Below are positions 13,405 through 27,300 of a stretch of DNA of 64,000 nt, in pieces. Positions within the stretch are counted from its first letter, which is position 1. Every line of letters begins with the position of its first letter. The notes under the pieces were generated by a model. The model was given only the letters and a program-made list of their open reading frames with translations, was not told the DNA's origin and ran no database searches. Position numbers and translations under genes: made by a program. Source of the DNA: Antedon mediterranea (Eukaryota > Echinodermata > Crinoidea > Comatulida > Antedonidae); NCBI RefSeq assembly GCF_964355755.1, contig NC_092671.1:12440501-12504500 (forward strand), given 5' to 3'.

Positions 13405-15283
13405 GTAGGTAAGAAAGCAGAAAACACATGACACTGACAGCAAGTCAATGCTGCTATAATCAATTATGTACAGATTCAGATGTCATCAGACATGGTTTTC
13501 ATTTATATTCATTTATTTGAATTTTTTTAATTTACTACTGTGAAGCTAACAGGAGTGTGTTTGTCAAGAAATATATCTGCCTTATTGATTACTTTCTCTT
13601 TCCATGATCTTATTCCATTTTAATATGTATTCTATCTAGCATTTTACCAGCATATGCACCATGTTTTGGAATTAATTTAGAATGATGTTTATTAATTTTA
13701 CATGCACGATTTTTACAAAGCAAAACAACTCCTCTTGTGAATAAAAATAAATGGTTTAAAATTTATTTAGTTGAAGCTTGGAGTTCAGGTCAATTCTATT
13801 TATTATTTGGAACATTGTGACTATTTTATCTTTTTATTTAAAGTATTACTTCAGTCTATTTTATTTTATAAATTTTTCATTTTTTCTATTAAAATACTGT
13901 TGTTTATTATTGTCATTCTATCCATAATTTTTTTCGACTTGTTAATAAAATACTGACAGATTGCTGTTACATACAAAAATACTGTAAATTATACTGTATT
14001 TATATCCATCCATTTTCTCTACTCATAAACCACATTTTGCCGTCGCCACAAACAGATGAAAAATATTTGTGTTTTTGTCCAATTTTTACAACATAACTTA
14101 AATTAGAACATTAAATCAATCATTAATGTTTAAATAATATATCAGAAGATGTTTGTAAATCAAAATGTTAATGCAAAGTATTTTGAGTAGAAACATTTCT
14201 GTGTGCAAAATATTACACTGCATTTATTCTCTATTCGTTACCTGCGTAATGGAATGACAACCACTGGAATTATATTCAAGATGTTTATGTTTAGTAGCTT
14301 CTGTATACTGTAAAGTATACGAAGTATGTGTTTCTGCACAAACAGCGGTTATGCTAGTTCATCACCATATACATTAAAAAAACATTTTTTTTTTTAAATA
14401 CCAACAATTTATTTTAATATTTGCTCATACTTTTTAATGTGAAACTAATTATGATTCAATTTTGTTGCAAATTATAATATTGGAACTATTATTAATATTA
14501 CCAACATGTGAATATTGTTATTTATAAATTGATTCTTGGTTTTTAATGTGAACAAATTAGTAGGTGGCCGCATGTGTGGGAAAAATGAGTTGTTTTTCTT
14601 CTTATTGGAAATATCCCTACTGTGAAATTAATTTCATGTCAAGGAATTCCAATGAAATTAGTTGGAAATTTGAATTTTGGCTACTGTAGCAAAAGCACAA
14701 CATAATGCTCAGTATGAGAACGCTTTTGATGATTAGAAGGTTTGTTCATAGGAACTCAATCATACTAACAATTCTTCCTATTGAGTTTCATTTCACCAGT
14801 TTTATTACCTACTTCAAGTTTTTGGGATTTTGTTAAATTTTAACTTATTCATATTATTGTTTTAGTTAGCCTCAGTATACTATACTTACCATAATTTGGA
14901 TAAAGATCTTGTGCATCATATTCAAATAAACTTACCCGGAGTTACACCAAATTTGGAAATATCCACCAGCGTGAGAAAAAGCATAGGTTATAAATGATTT
15001 GAACTTAGACCAACCAACTACTATTACTCTCTAATACATTTGTATTCAGTATGTACACTAACATATTACTAAACTTATATTTACCATTTTTATATTCTAT
15101 ATCTAAATTTGAAAATTGTTTGTTGCTTATTTATACTGAGCGACCTCTTCAGTCGAAGACTGGTCTCCCAGAGGACCCAGTTATGATCAATGGCTGTGAT
15201 GTACTAGTACAATGGGGTAACTCCCTACTCGTCTCAACAGATGTACCAGGTTCTTTAAGGTGCACATGAGCCAGATGTACACT

Positions 15284-15317
<34 letters not shown>

Positions 15318-18300
15318 TCGTTCTACTGCCAGAACCATGGAGCGAGTAAGCTTGGAACCCTTGCCAATGTTATAGCTACGTAATTACGGTTCCACGTCTT
15401 AACCGCTCGGCCACTCACACACACATGGAGTAGAATAGAACAACAAATCCGAGTTGTTATCCAATCAAATTTGATCTATATCATAAAAGCCACTATGGTA
15501 TAATGGAAAGATGTCAGCATATCAAGCAGAAGATTCCAGGTTTGAATCTTGGTTGGGATGACTTTCCTGTTACCTATTTCCTTATCTTGATCATTTATTA
15601 TTATATTAATTAATTTCCAATATATCACGGGGTGGTTTAGTGTTTCTTTATGACTATAAATTTAAGAATATAGAACATCGATATATCTGTGTAGTAATGT
15701 TACAGCAGTGCGCTTTAAAAATAGAGTGCAGGAATTTGAGATGCATCACAAGATTGGTTAGTAAAGCAAATACAGGTGTATTTGAACTAAAGTATCATTC
15801 AGTAATAATCATACCATTGCCTGCTGTCTGATAGAATCGTTTCATAATTACTACTGTTAATTCATTTTTATAAGGAATTAATAATTAGTCGACTTGATTA
15901 TATTTTTTTCTGGACTAGTTATCGCTGGTATTTTTCTAGCCTACAACATGCTTGTTAAAATTAGTTGCAAAATTGCCCTTGTTTGATGCTCACTGGGCAC
16001 AAAATGGTGGTAAATTTTCTAGTCCAAAGTGATTAGTAGAGAACAATGTTTGGCTCTTCGAAGCAGAAATGAAGTACCACTCTCAATAGCTTATAAACAT
16101 ATTGTTACTCTAATGAAAGAATATAATTTAGAAATGTTATCAATGAAAACATGTCGGTATTATACTACATGTACAATTTAACAAAAATGAAGGAAAAAAA
16201 TTTGTAAGAATCTAAAGCAATAGTCAGTATTACAAGTATTTTTTTTTTTTTTTTTTGTTAGTATGAACAGTAATTCTAACATTCAATAAGCTATGTATAT
16301 TATGCAATAAATGTGTCATTTAATCCTTTACATTAGCATTTTTAATTTTATCATAACATATAATTATGAACCCTATTATTGGATTGTATAATTATGACAT
16401 AATATGAAATGTTAAATGAAACATATTGAATGGATTTACATTATTATTATTGCAATGTTTAGATGCATACCGATTGGCCAAATGTATACCTTTGCGATAA
16501 TCACTAAATTCCCTCTGTGTATTTTGGATTGAGCATTGGCGCAAAATGATAATATAGTCTAAATTGGAGTGTGTATTGCAGGTGACAAAACTGTGGTCTT
16601 GTTTTCATGTAACTCTCCTTTTGTATATATGATTTTAAGTAGAGATTACAATTGAACACTAGTGATATAGTATATTGTAACAGTAGGAATTATAAAAAGC
16701 TAAGGGCACATAAAACAATTGACAGTGAAGATATATTTTTCATTAAATTATGTTAAATTGCTTTCCCTTGCCCTACACCACCCATTTAAAAACTCCATCA
16801 AATATGCTCTCTGTTTACCCCATGAAAATCATGTCATAATAAAGTTCAATGAACATTCGTGCATCGAAATAACACTGCATATTTACTATACATAGTCTCA
16901 TAAATTTAGGTTTGTACCTTTGGACTTCTAAATTGTTTAAATCTGCAATTACATGGTAAAAGTGTTTACCCTGTGCAGTCACTTGGTCATGAATTGTTTA
17001 TATTATTTGTATTCTGTTGACAGTTCAGATCTACAGTATCTTTATCTTATAAATTGACATGAATTATATGAATGACAAAAAGTTATTGAATAAGTAGATG
17101 TTTATGGACCTTATTTATTTAAGGTGACGTGATAAAAACATAACAAACCAATTATTAGTATAGTCTGGGAAAAAAATTATATATATATAATATATATCCA
17201 ATCTGCAGACAGTACTGTTTCGATCTTATTAGATCTCGTCAGTGCAGCTCAGGTTTCGAAATGAAATGTACAGCAGAACTGGCACAATATATAGGCTATA
17301 TATATATATTTAACACTCAGTCTTGTTATTTTGAATTCCCTTAAATTACAACTAACTGAACATTCATATATAGAAATATGGGAGGATAATACGATGACTT
17401 TATGTCCTTTTGCAATATAATTTATATATCGATGGAAGGACAATGCAAAGAATGAATTATGTCTTTTTTAAAATATGAGAGGACACTGCAATGAGCAAAT
17501 TTACTGAATGTTGTGTCCTTTTTAGAGATAATTATTTGAAGGATAGAAAATACTTTCGCTCTATTTAATACTTCAAATGTGAATTAAGATCAAATTCATA
17601 ACATTTCATTTTTCAAATTCCTCAAACTACAGTATTTCTCATATCGATATCATTTTATCATTGGTTATGAAATTATGATATTTGAATTCCACATAACATA
17701 ATTATGTAAAGTTCCCTTGCTATTTTAAATATCAATGTAATATAATTATTTTATTACAAAGTATATTGACAATTGATTAGTGTATATGCAACTGAAAAGT
17801 TGATGAAATAGTATTATTTTGTAATAAAACTATTGTATATATGGCTTATGAAAATTCAATAAGAACATTTTTGCAAAGTCATGAATTAAAACAAATATTT
17901 TGAATACTGTAAATTTATACTACATTATTGGTCAAGTCAACTAAAATATGGTGTAATGTTGATAATTTTTGTACTGATTTCAAAGGATAAATGTATTGAC
18001 TGAATGTTGTACAAGTATCATAGTATTAGAATTAAAGTCAGTGGGCGGATGGTCAATATCTACTCTAGAAATCTGTGGTACAGTAATTCCAAGTATTCTG
18101 CTGTTTGTTTTGGAAAGTCTATTTTGTAAGTACTCACAAGAGAGGAAGGCACAACAACAAAAACTTGTTGGTGGTTCATTTATTATAGCGAAGAATTTGG
18201 AAAATCAATATACAGTAGTACTATGTATAATGTAAACTTAAAAGTGGCAATAACCTTGAGATTAGAAGTCAAGGGTCATATCCACTTGACAATGAGGCAA

Positions 18301-21300
18301 TTGGTCCTTTGTAACTTATTCCATTTTTGGCTTAAATAAAGGATTACTGAATCATCCTAGCCTTGAAACACATTTTGTTTCGTACTCTTTTGAGGCAGTT
18401 TTATAGCCTTCCAGTTTACAATGAGAAAAAGATGACACAAAAGTAGTAGGTTTAATTGTAGTATAGTGTCAACTCTCACAAAACCATACTTTAAATAAAA
18501 AAAGTTGATTTTTTAAATTGAATTTAAAATGACACAGACATTGCGATTTTTGAACATTTCACCAATACCATTTTAACATCAACTACCGGTAGTAAAACTC
18601 TGGAGTTTTACACACTATCTGCAATTTGTATGGTACAGTATGTGTAAATCTGGAGTTTTACCAGTTGATGTTAAACGGGGACTATTTTAAAACTTCTCTA
18701 CAAATATATTGTGATAATAGTTTCTTGGTTCAACAAGATAATTATAGGCTTGACCAAATTATAAAGGCATTATAGATCAAATTATGAGATCATTTTTTGT
18801 GACTGTATTACTATACATGATATAAATATCTGTACTATCAAGTAGGCCTGGTATCTATTGTGAAGATTTTAATATGTAATGTATAGGATACTCCATTATT
18901 TAAATAATTTGTAATTACTGATTAATTAAGGTTAAGGATTTATAGAAACCTTTGTAATCTAATAGGTGTTTACTTAAACCTAATTAATTCATTATCGATT
19001 TATATAAGTTCATCACATATATTGACCTGTGTAATGAAATGATGAAAACAAATCAGGAATATGAATTCAATACCTTAGTAGCAAATTGATGACTAAAAGA
19101 ATTTTAGTTAAAACCTGTGATTCATCTCGGTCAGTTTATTTTAGTTAATATTTTGTGGGGTAACAACTTATATTTTTCAACTTCTTTTTTTTTCTTATAT
19201 TTATTTGTTTTATACCAAAATGTAGCATTACACAAGTACCACTAACCTTATCATTGATTTTTAAATATGTTACTGACATATTAAAATAATTTTCTTTTTT
19301 TTTCCAGATTCAAATGAGGGAACAGGCTCATCATCTGTTTACTGACATATTAAAATAATTTTCTTTTTTTTTTAGATTCAAATGAGGGAACAGGCTCGTC
19401 ATCTGTACCTCTATCAAATCAAAGCAATGAATCCCCTGTATACAAGAGAAAAGGAAGTATAAAGTAAGTATTTTATTTCATAATCATCCAACAGCAAGCA
19501 CAAACTCGCCAATTACAGGATGGATAAACTATTTTATATTTTTCATGCTTATAAACTAAGTCTCATTTGAAGCCTATGGAGTGGAGTTGAAAGAGTGGTG
19601 GGTTACAACTCATGGCACTAGGTCAGGATTGAACTCTGGACGTTGGGATAGGAAGGCAAGCACGTTAACCACCAAGCTACAACTCCAGTACTATTAAATT
19701 AGTTTGTTCAGGTTGACAGTAAAATAGTACTGTAGTCTGCAAATAAATCCAGCTTGATTTACTATATTTCACTGTAGATTGTATAAACTGTGACTGGCTA
19801 GCCTACTGGGCTAACTTGCCACATGTGTCCGCTACAACATTCCGATCTCCCCAAGGAGTTAAATAGTGTCAGGCAGTTGCCACCAAATTGCGTTCATCCG
19901 TCTGTGATTAAGGTGGACCAGTCTGTGATTAAGGTGGACCAGAACACCACGGTATAACCACATCTCTTCCGAAAGGTGAACTAGATTCTGATGTGTATTT
20001 TTAGTCCACACCTTGAACATGTGTTGGCACTGTTCGGCTATAAGTTTGCGGTACTTTTGCGGTGTTTGTCCACTCGACTAAACTGTGTGAATGTCATTCC
20101 TTTGTTCTTGACCAGATACTCAGCTTGTCATAATGTCCGAGGTTCAAATCTAGCATCAACTATTGGTTGACAAAATGATGTTAAGATAATGCAATAACTT
20201 GTGATTCGTGATTTCTGTCTTTTATGAATATATTATTATAAATATATAATAATTTATGTAAAATTTATTCATCTTTTTATTTTATTTTTATTCTTGTTTA
20301 TTTCATCTATTCTATATGTATATATGTATAAGTCTGACTATTAATTCAGTAGGCAAAGAACAATAATTCTAAACCGCCCGGTGATATACTGAAATTTAAT
20401 TAATTAATTTGAAACGATAAAGATGAGGAAATCTGTGAGAATGAGAAAAAGTCGCCTCAACCGAGACTCGAACTCGGACCGTCTGCTTGATATGCAGTTG
20501 CCCTAACCATTAGACCACTGGGGCTTTCATGGTATTGTTCAAACTCGATTGGATAGCGACTCTTTAAAATTCTCGGCGTGGTACGGCGGAACAGCACTAG
20601 TCCTCAGTTGTACACACGCGCAACAGAGATCAAATTGATACGCCCTCATCTTACAGTATTTTTATTCACGAGGCGGGATCTCCGAAGCGGGATCTCCGAA
20701 GTCTGACTATTAATTAGAATATTGCCTGTATACCTACTTTTGCTTTGTTTATTATACTATACATATTTTGTAAATTAGAATTTCTTGAAAGGAAAATGCA
20801 CATTCATTATTATTTACCTGCGACTTTCCTAGTAAGAAATATATTATTAATACAATTATTGGAAAAGGTTCAACAACACCAATTCTGAGAGTTTTTTGTT
20901 ATATACATACCCGGAAAATTCTGAATTCTTATAATTGAACGTGATGTGACCAAATAGTACAATAACCAAACAGATAATAATTAAAGATCAATTCAAACAA
21001 AAACCGAAATTTTAATCATTATTAATATTTAATTATACATATAGATTAGAGTCCCTATAGATTGATATATTGTCAACTTTTTATCTAGACTCTACAGTAC
21101 AAGAAATTTAAACCATTTTATTTATTTTTCTACTTAAAATATAACAATAATGTAGTAATTAGTAATTACTAATATTCATATTAGTATTCATTGGAATGAG
21201 CTTATTAGGTATGCAAAACCTCTTATAATAAATTATGATTTTTTATTTTCACTCTCCAAAGGGATCAGTTTATTTGTGTGTGTGTTTTCAATCCAACATG

Positions 21301-24300
21301 AGGGTATGAAATATCCATGCATTATATGCTGTAGGTTTATTATAATATAAAACTCCTTTTTTGTACCTCTCGTGTAGTATAGAGGACCTGACATAGATAT
21401 TCCTTTCAGATTGCATCTTGCTGCTGAGGGCTTGCCTTAATAATGCATTTGACATTTCTGAAACAAAATCAATAAGACTTGAGAGTTGTATGTTTGCCTT
21501 GATCAATTTATCGGCCATCTCAAAACGCTCAAGAATGCTATTATTTTTAGCCAAGCATCAAATAAATATTTGTAAATAATAAATTTAAGCAATTAACATA
21601 ATGTAAAATGTTTTCAACAGCATTGGTCTCGGGATAAATTATATGATTCAGTGACCTGCATATTGTTGTGCTTTAAAGAAAAATATACTTAAAATATTAA
21701 TGCTATCACAAAAAGGCAGATACTGTACTGTCACTAACAATCGATGCCAGGACCTAACAAAAATACTGAAAAAAATGTGTATGTTTGATTAGATAGTCAC
21801 TTGTTTTGTTACATTTATCAACTCTGAATATGAAAGTACAGTTGAACCATTACTAATGTAACCCAACATAGTATCCACTTAAGAACCATCCCTCTCCCCT
21901 TAATGGGATTGGCCATAGTGTAAAAACCTATGTGTAATATCCATTGTTCGTTTCATGAAATCCATGAAAATGTCCCATTTAGATACGGGTATCCCCTGAT
22001 TTGGGGTGACGTCCCCAAGGCATGGTTCTACTCTAAATATTTCAAACACCCGTTGCGAATCTAAAACATTAACGATTTCATTTTATGTATTTAATGCTTG
22101 TTTCAAACTCATCTTATTAAATATTATAATTTAGAAAAATAATTACCAGCACCAGTTTACATAGTGTTGCTAACTATAAAGAATGCTACTACAGTTTGAT
22201 AATAGATTTCCATACAACTATTTTCAATTATAAAATCCATTTTAGCACACATATTTCAATTTACCATCCCCACCATTACTCACTGCAATTATTATTATAA
22301 TTGTTTTACTTGGAATTCAATTATTTATGGTGGTATTATAACTGCTTTGGTTTTCCAATCATAAATCATTGATTAACATTTTTATAATTTGATATTCATT
22401 TGTGAGAAGGGATGGAGTGTGGGGAGGAGAGATAAATGGAAATTTATTAGGCCCATGTTATTCAAAGTAACATACAGTTAGTACTTTTGGCTTTCATTAA
22501 ATATTCATGTTTATACAGTATGAATAATAAAGATTTGTTCTGTTTTGAAATATTTCCAGGGCAATTGATATATTTGTTTAGAATATTTATTAAACAGTCC
22601 CCGGCATAATAATGATGGTAATAATATTTTGTCAATTGAAATTTATTTACACCATTTTATCTTTTTTCCTATGATGATGGAAAGTATAATATGTTATGGA
22701 TGTATATACCTTTAAGGACAAAATAACAATTAAAAATGAAATCATGTCTTAGTAGATTTTTTTATTCCATTAATCTAATAACAACTAACCAATTGTAACT
22801 CTAAAATTAAGATTTGTCTTGGCCCGCAAAAGATATTTTGAACTGAATTCTATACAAATATTATTATATTTTAGGCCTATAATACATCTTCCATTTACCA
22901 CATCTTTACAATACAACCTTTAAAAGGTCTTTTTTCGAGTCCAGTTACTTCTGAACTTTTATTTCAGCTCCATTCAAAGTAGTAGTGGTGCCAGTCCGAT
23001 CGATGATTACCACACATTTAGTGTTATGAATAACTTTTTACTAACTTGATAATTAGTGATTCAGATTAGAAATAAATAATTTGTTTAGGTAGGCCTTGAA
23101 TCTGCTATATGAATGTTTAGTTAGGGAATAATCACTCCATTTACGGGTGGTGATACACGTTGGACTTTAAAAATGGAAAATTTAACAAAGGTAACTTTAT
23201 CCAAGACCATCTGTAAGTTTGACCATTGTTCGAATTTGAATAATTTCACTCATTAGTTTTATCATAGTTTTAATAAAATTTAACTAAACTAGGATTGACG
23301 TTGATGGTATCAGCTCATTTTACCTGGAAAGACGAGGAACAAATAGGGGGGCAGTGGTTGATGTTGGTTTTAGTTTAACTCTGGGGGAATTATAGGGCAT
23401 TCGGATTGTCTTTTCTTGGTCACTATAGCCTGCAACTCAGCTTAACTTGACCTGATTATTAAATCCAGTGCAAATGAGGATTTACTATTACTATTTTTTA
23501 TTATAAATCAGAATTTTAAGTTAAAGACAAATTTTAAGTCACAATAATCACCTCGCTCAGTGACAGATCTGACAGATCTGTTGTTGATTTTTTTTTTACC
23601 AGAGAATTCAGTTATAAGCAGATTAATTCATGTAAAAGAGATGTAGACAAGGTGTTTGTTTAAATGTCTAGCAGTTGGAATAACCCAACTATATCAGTAA
23701 CCTTCAATGATAACATGGAATAATTGTTTTTAAGCCAGGGTATTACTTACTAAAGTCATCGTTCTTCAGTAAATCCATGATAAGTGACGTTGCTGAAAAT
23801 GTCAATAGTGTGGCCTAGAATACCCAACTTACGGTTTTATTATTATATTTGCATTTGTTAATTTTTTTAAATTGGTTTGCTAAATATATTCATCATCATC
23901 ACCATTTGTTATATATATATATATTGGTATAAACCTCCATGGTTAAATCATCAATCACTTGATGTAACCCTCCTCAAGCATATTCAATTTCCTCTTCTTT
24001 GTAGCTATTTACCATTACAAAGTCCTTGAATACCTCTCTTTCATCTCTTCATCTTTGTTGTCTTTCTATTGGTGGCCATTCTGGGACTCTTTTTGTTAAA
24101 TATATTTACAATGTTTTAATAAAGGACAAAACATAGAATCACAGTTGTCATTATTCCAATGTACCATATTCTATAAATTTCTTTTTTAAATATATTATTA
24201 GAAAGTGGTTAAAGAGTCCAGTAAGAAGGAAACTTAGTGGCAAACAAGATAAAAAAGACCAAACAAATGGTAAAAGCTCTAAGGTAGGTACTAGATAAAT

Positions 24301-27300
24301 GAATATAATAATCCATAACAAATTGAATTCAATACAATAAAGAAACAATATATGAAAAAATAATAAAGAGGGCAAAGTGTAAAGAATCAAAGATTTCAAG
24401 TGTCAAGCCGAGAAAAAAAACCACTTATATTAAATAAACACAAATGAGGGATCATCTACATAATGAAAAGGTATTTGCTTATTTTAATTGAGAGTGTACA
24501 GTAATTGGATATAATTTGATACTTAATCTTGGATGTACAATAAACCTTAAGATGAAAAATATCTGTCGCAAATCAACAGTTGATGTTGACAACAATTAAC
24601 AACGAATTTTGTTTTTGTTTGACAAAGATATGAACATAAGGCTAAATTAAACTGGATCTCTTACTCTCCGGTGGCGTGAATTGCGCTGTGGTGGTCACTT
24701 TAACCATGGAGAAAGTAACTTATTTCTCCATGCTTTAACTGTCCAGAGCCAATCTGGATAAAAGGCTTTAAATTTATTATTAGGTTGAAATAAATGATCA
24801 GACGAACCTACCCACATAACACTTATAGTAGAAATAAAATCCATCAAATAGTTTATATACACATTTAAAGGTGGTAGCTAACAAGATTTAGAAGGTCTTA
24901 AAATCTTAAATTTCAATATTTTAGTTATATATTTAAATGTGTATTGTATGAATGAACTGAAATATTATGTGACTGACCCTTTATATTAAAATGTAATAAA
25001 TTTGTTATTAGAAAAGCATATTATTATGATACCATTGTATTTTTATAATTCATCAATTTTCATCTGATAGTGTAAAACATTTTAACGACATCAATATTGT
25101 GTTGCTATTGGTTCGTTAGCCCATATTACCTACACGCACCATTGTAGACCATTTGCATCAAGTCTTGGAGTTTACTTATATTATGTTGATTTAAAGTCTG
25201 TTAGTACTCTTCAAGTGCCAAATGCATTACTAACTCACTGTAAAGGAAGTGGACACTGTGATTTTATACTATTTCTACTGTATATGCTGACAACACTGCA
25301 TGTGCTGTGCATATTAACATTTACAGCAAAATACTTGTGAAGAGAATATTCATGATAGCTGGTACTCTACAGTTTATGGCCAGCTATCTTTCTGCAATGT
25401 TTCTTTGGGTCATGGGCGCACATTCAGTCAATATCTCACAGTAAATATTTGAATGATCTGACAAATAAATGCTGCGTTCTTCGAGTTCTTGATCATTTCA
25501 TAACTTGTTTTAAAATGGATAGTCTACTGCGGACTGTGTCTGTTCGTTTTGGTAAACTTCGCAGTAGCTATTGCTATGATCGGTTGCGTACTCACATACG
25601 TCGTAAAGGGGATGTTTATCATGCTTTTCGTGAACTTACAGTCCAACAAATAGTTTTTATGGTAAGAATATTTCTGTTAATTTTTTAATTGCATTATTGA
25701 TAATTTCTAATGAAGATTTATTATAGTGTCATTTCTGAGGATAAATTGAATTACTAGTTCGTATGCAATTAAATCAAACTACCATTACCAGGTATATCTG
25801 TTTAAAAATGTTTACAATGCAAACAAAATAAAAACATAAATAAAATCTTAAAATTAGAAAATGAAATAGGCCTGGAAAATGGTTCTTTTGTGCCTATTTA
25901 AAATAAATAATGATTAAAAAATAAAAATAGAATGTAGGAATATTATGTTAAATAATTCAATTTAAATATTTATTAAATTATATAATATTATTATTGTGCC
26001 ATAGAAATGTGTGCCAGCAAGTTGATTAAATTTGTAATTCACCAATTTTACATCTAATTATTATTAAACATGGAAAATGTGTTGGCAAGGCATGAAATTA
26101 AAGATACAAACATTATAATTGCATTTTGTTGAGAATTCTAGAAAGCTTGATAAAATCATTCCACCTTGAATATTTAATTTTAATTTCTACTCTATGATTG
26201 ATAATGTTCTGTACAACCATCACTATGTTATGTTAGTGCATGATTTTCATTAAATAGAGACACTGAATAGCCAACGACGTTGTCTTGCACATAATGAGCA
26301 AATATATATTAAGTATTATGGCAAACTCGAGTTAAATTGACAAGGGAAAGGTACATCATTGCTTCTGTCGCAGTTCTACGTTATTTATTTGATTTTGTTT
26401 GATGCTTATGTTTCTCTTAAAAATAAACTTGAATATTTTATGTTTGTTGATATTAGCCAGATCTCTCTCATTTGCTATGCTTGTAAAACATATTACCCTG
26501 GGGATACTTCTTGAACTGTTATATAGTTGAATGCAATAGCTTTACTATAACTATATGCCTCCAACTGTTTCGTGTGTCTACTCATGGATCCTCATATTAA
26601 GCAAAATTATAATAGTAATTTTATATCGATTGAAAAAGTATCATGAATGGAAATATGGTAAAAGACATAACATGCACAACATGTTACACATTTATAAAAC
26701 AAATAATAATTGTTGCTACATATGTGATAAATTTATATTATAAATAATTAATTTTGTATTATAATGTTTCATGTATAAACAAAATAATATAAAATACATT
26801 AAAAAAAAATGTTATATTTATTTTAATCCAACCCTATTGTATTATATAAAGTCAACTTTATTTAATTTAAATATATTCTGAGGAGAAGCCCCTTTAAATA
26901 AAGAACATACAGAATACATTTGATAGCATCAGTTCATTTAAAATATAGTGTATAATTTCTATAGAAATGTTGTTATTGCTTAATGATTGTAGTAATTGTC
27001 GTAGGAGGAAATTATAAATATGAATTTGAGATATTACGTTGCGTGTTGCTATCTTGAAAGAATGGCTTCCCGTAGTGATGTAGTAAAATATTGATCCATA
27101 ATAATAAAGTTGTAATGAAATAGACATGGACAATTTGAGCCATAGCAACCCCAAGCCCTATGGCCATTGCATTATGTTGCTGGAGAGTTGAGGTTGATCC
27201 ATTTTGTATAGGTAGTAGGTAGGAGGCCATTGATTAGAAATGTACACCACCAATGAAAATTGTATTTTAATTTATTTCTGCTGCATCACTCTCAGGCAAT

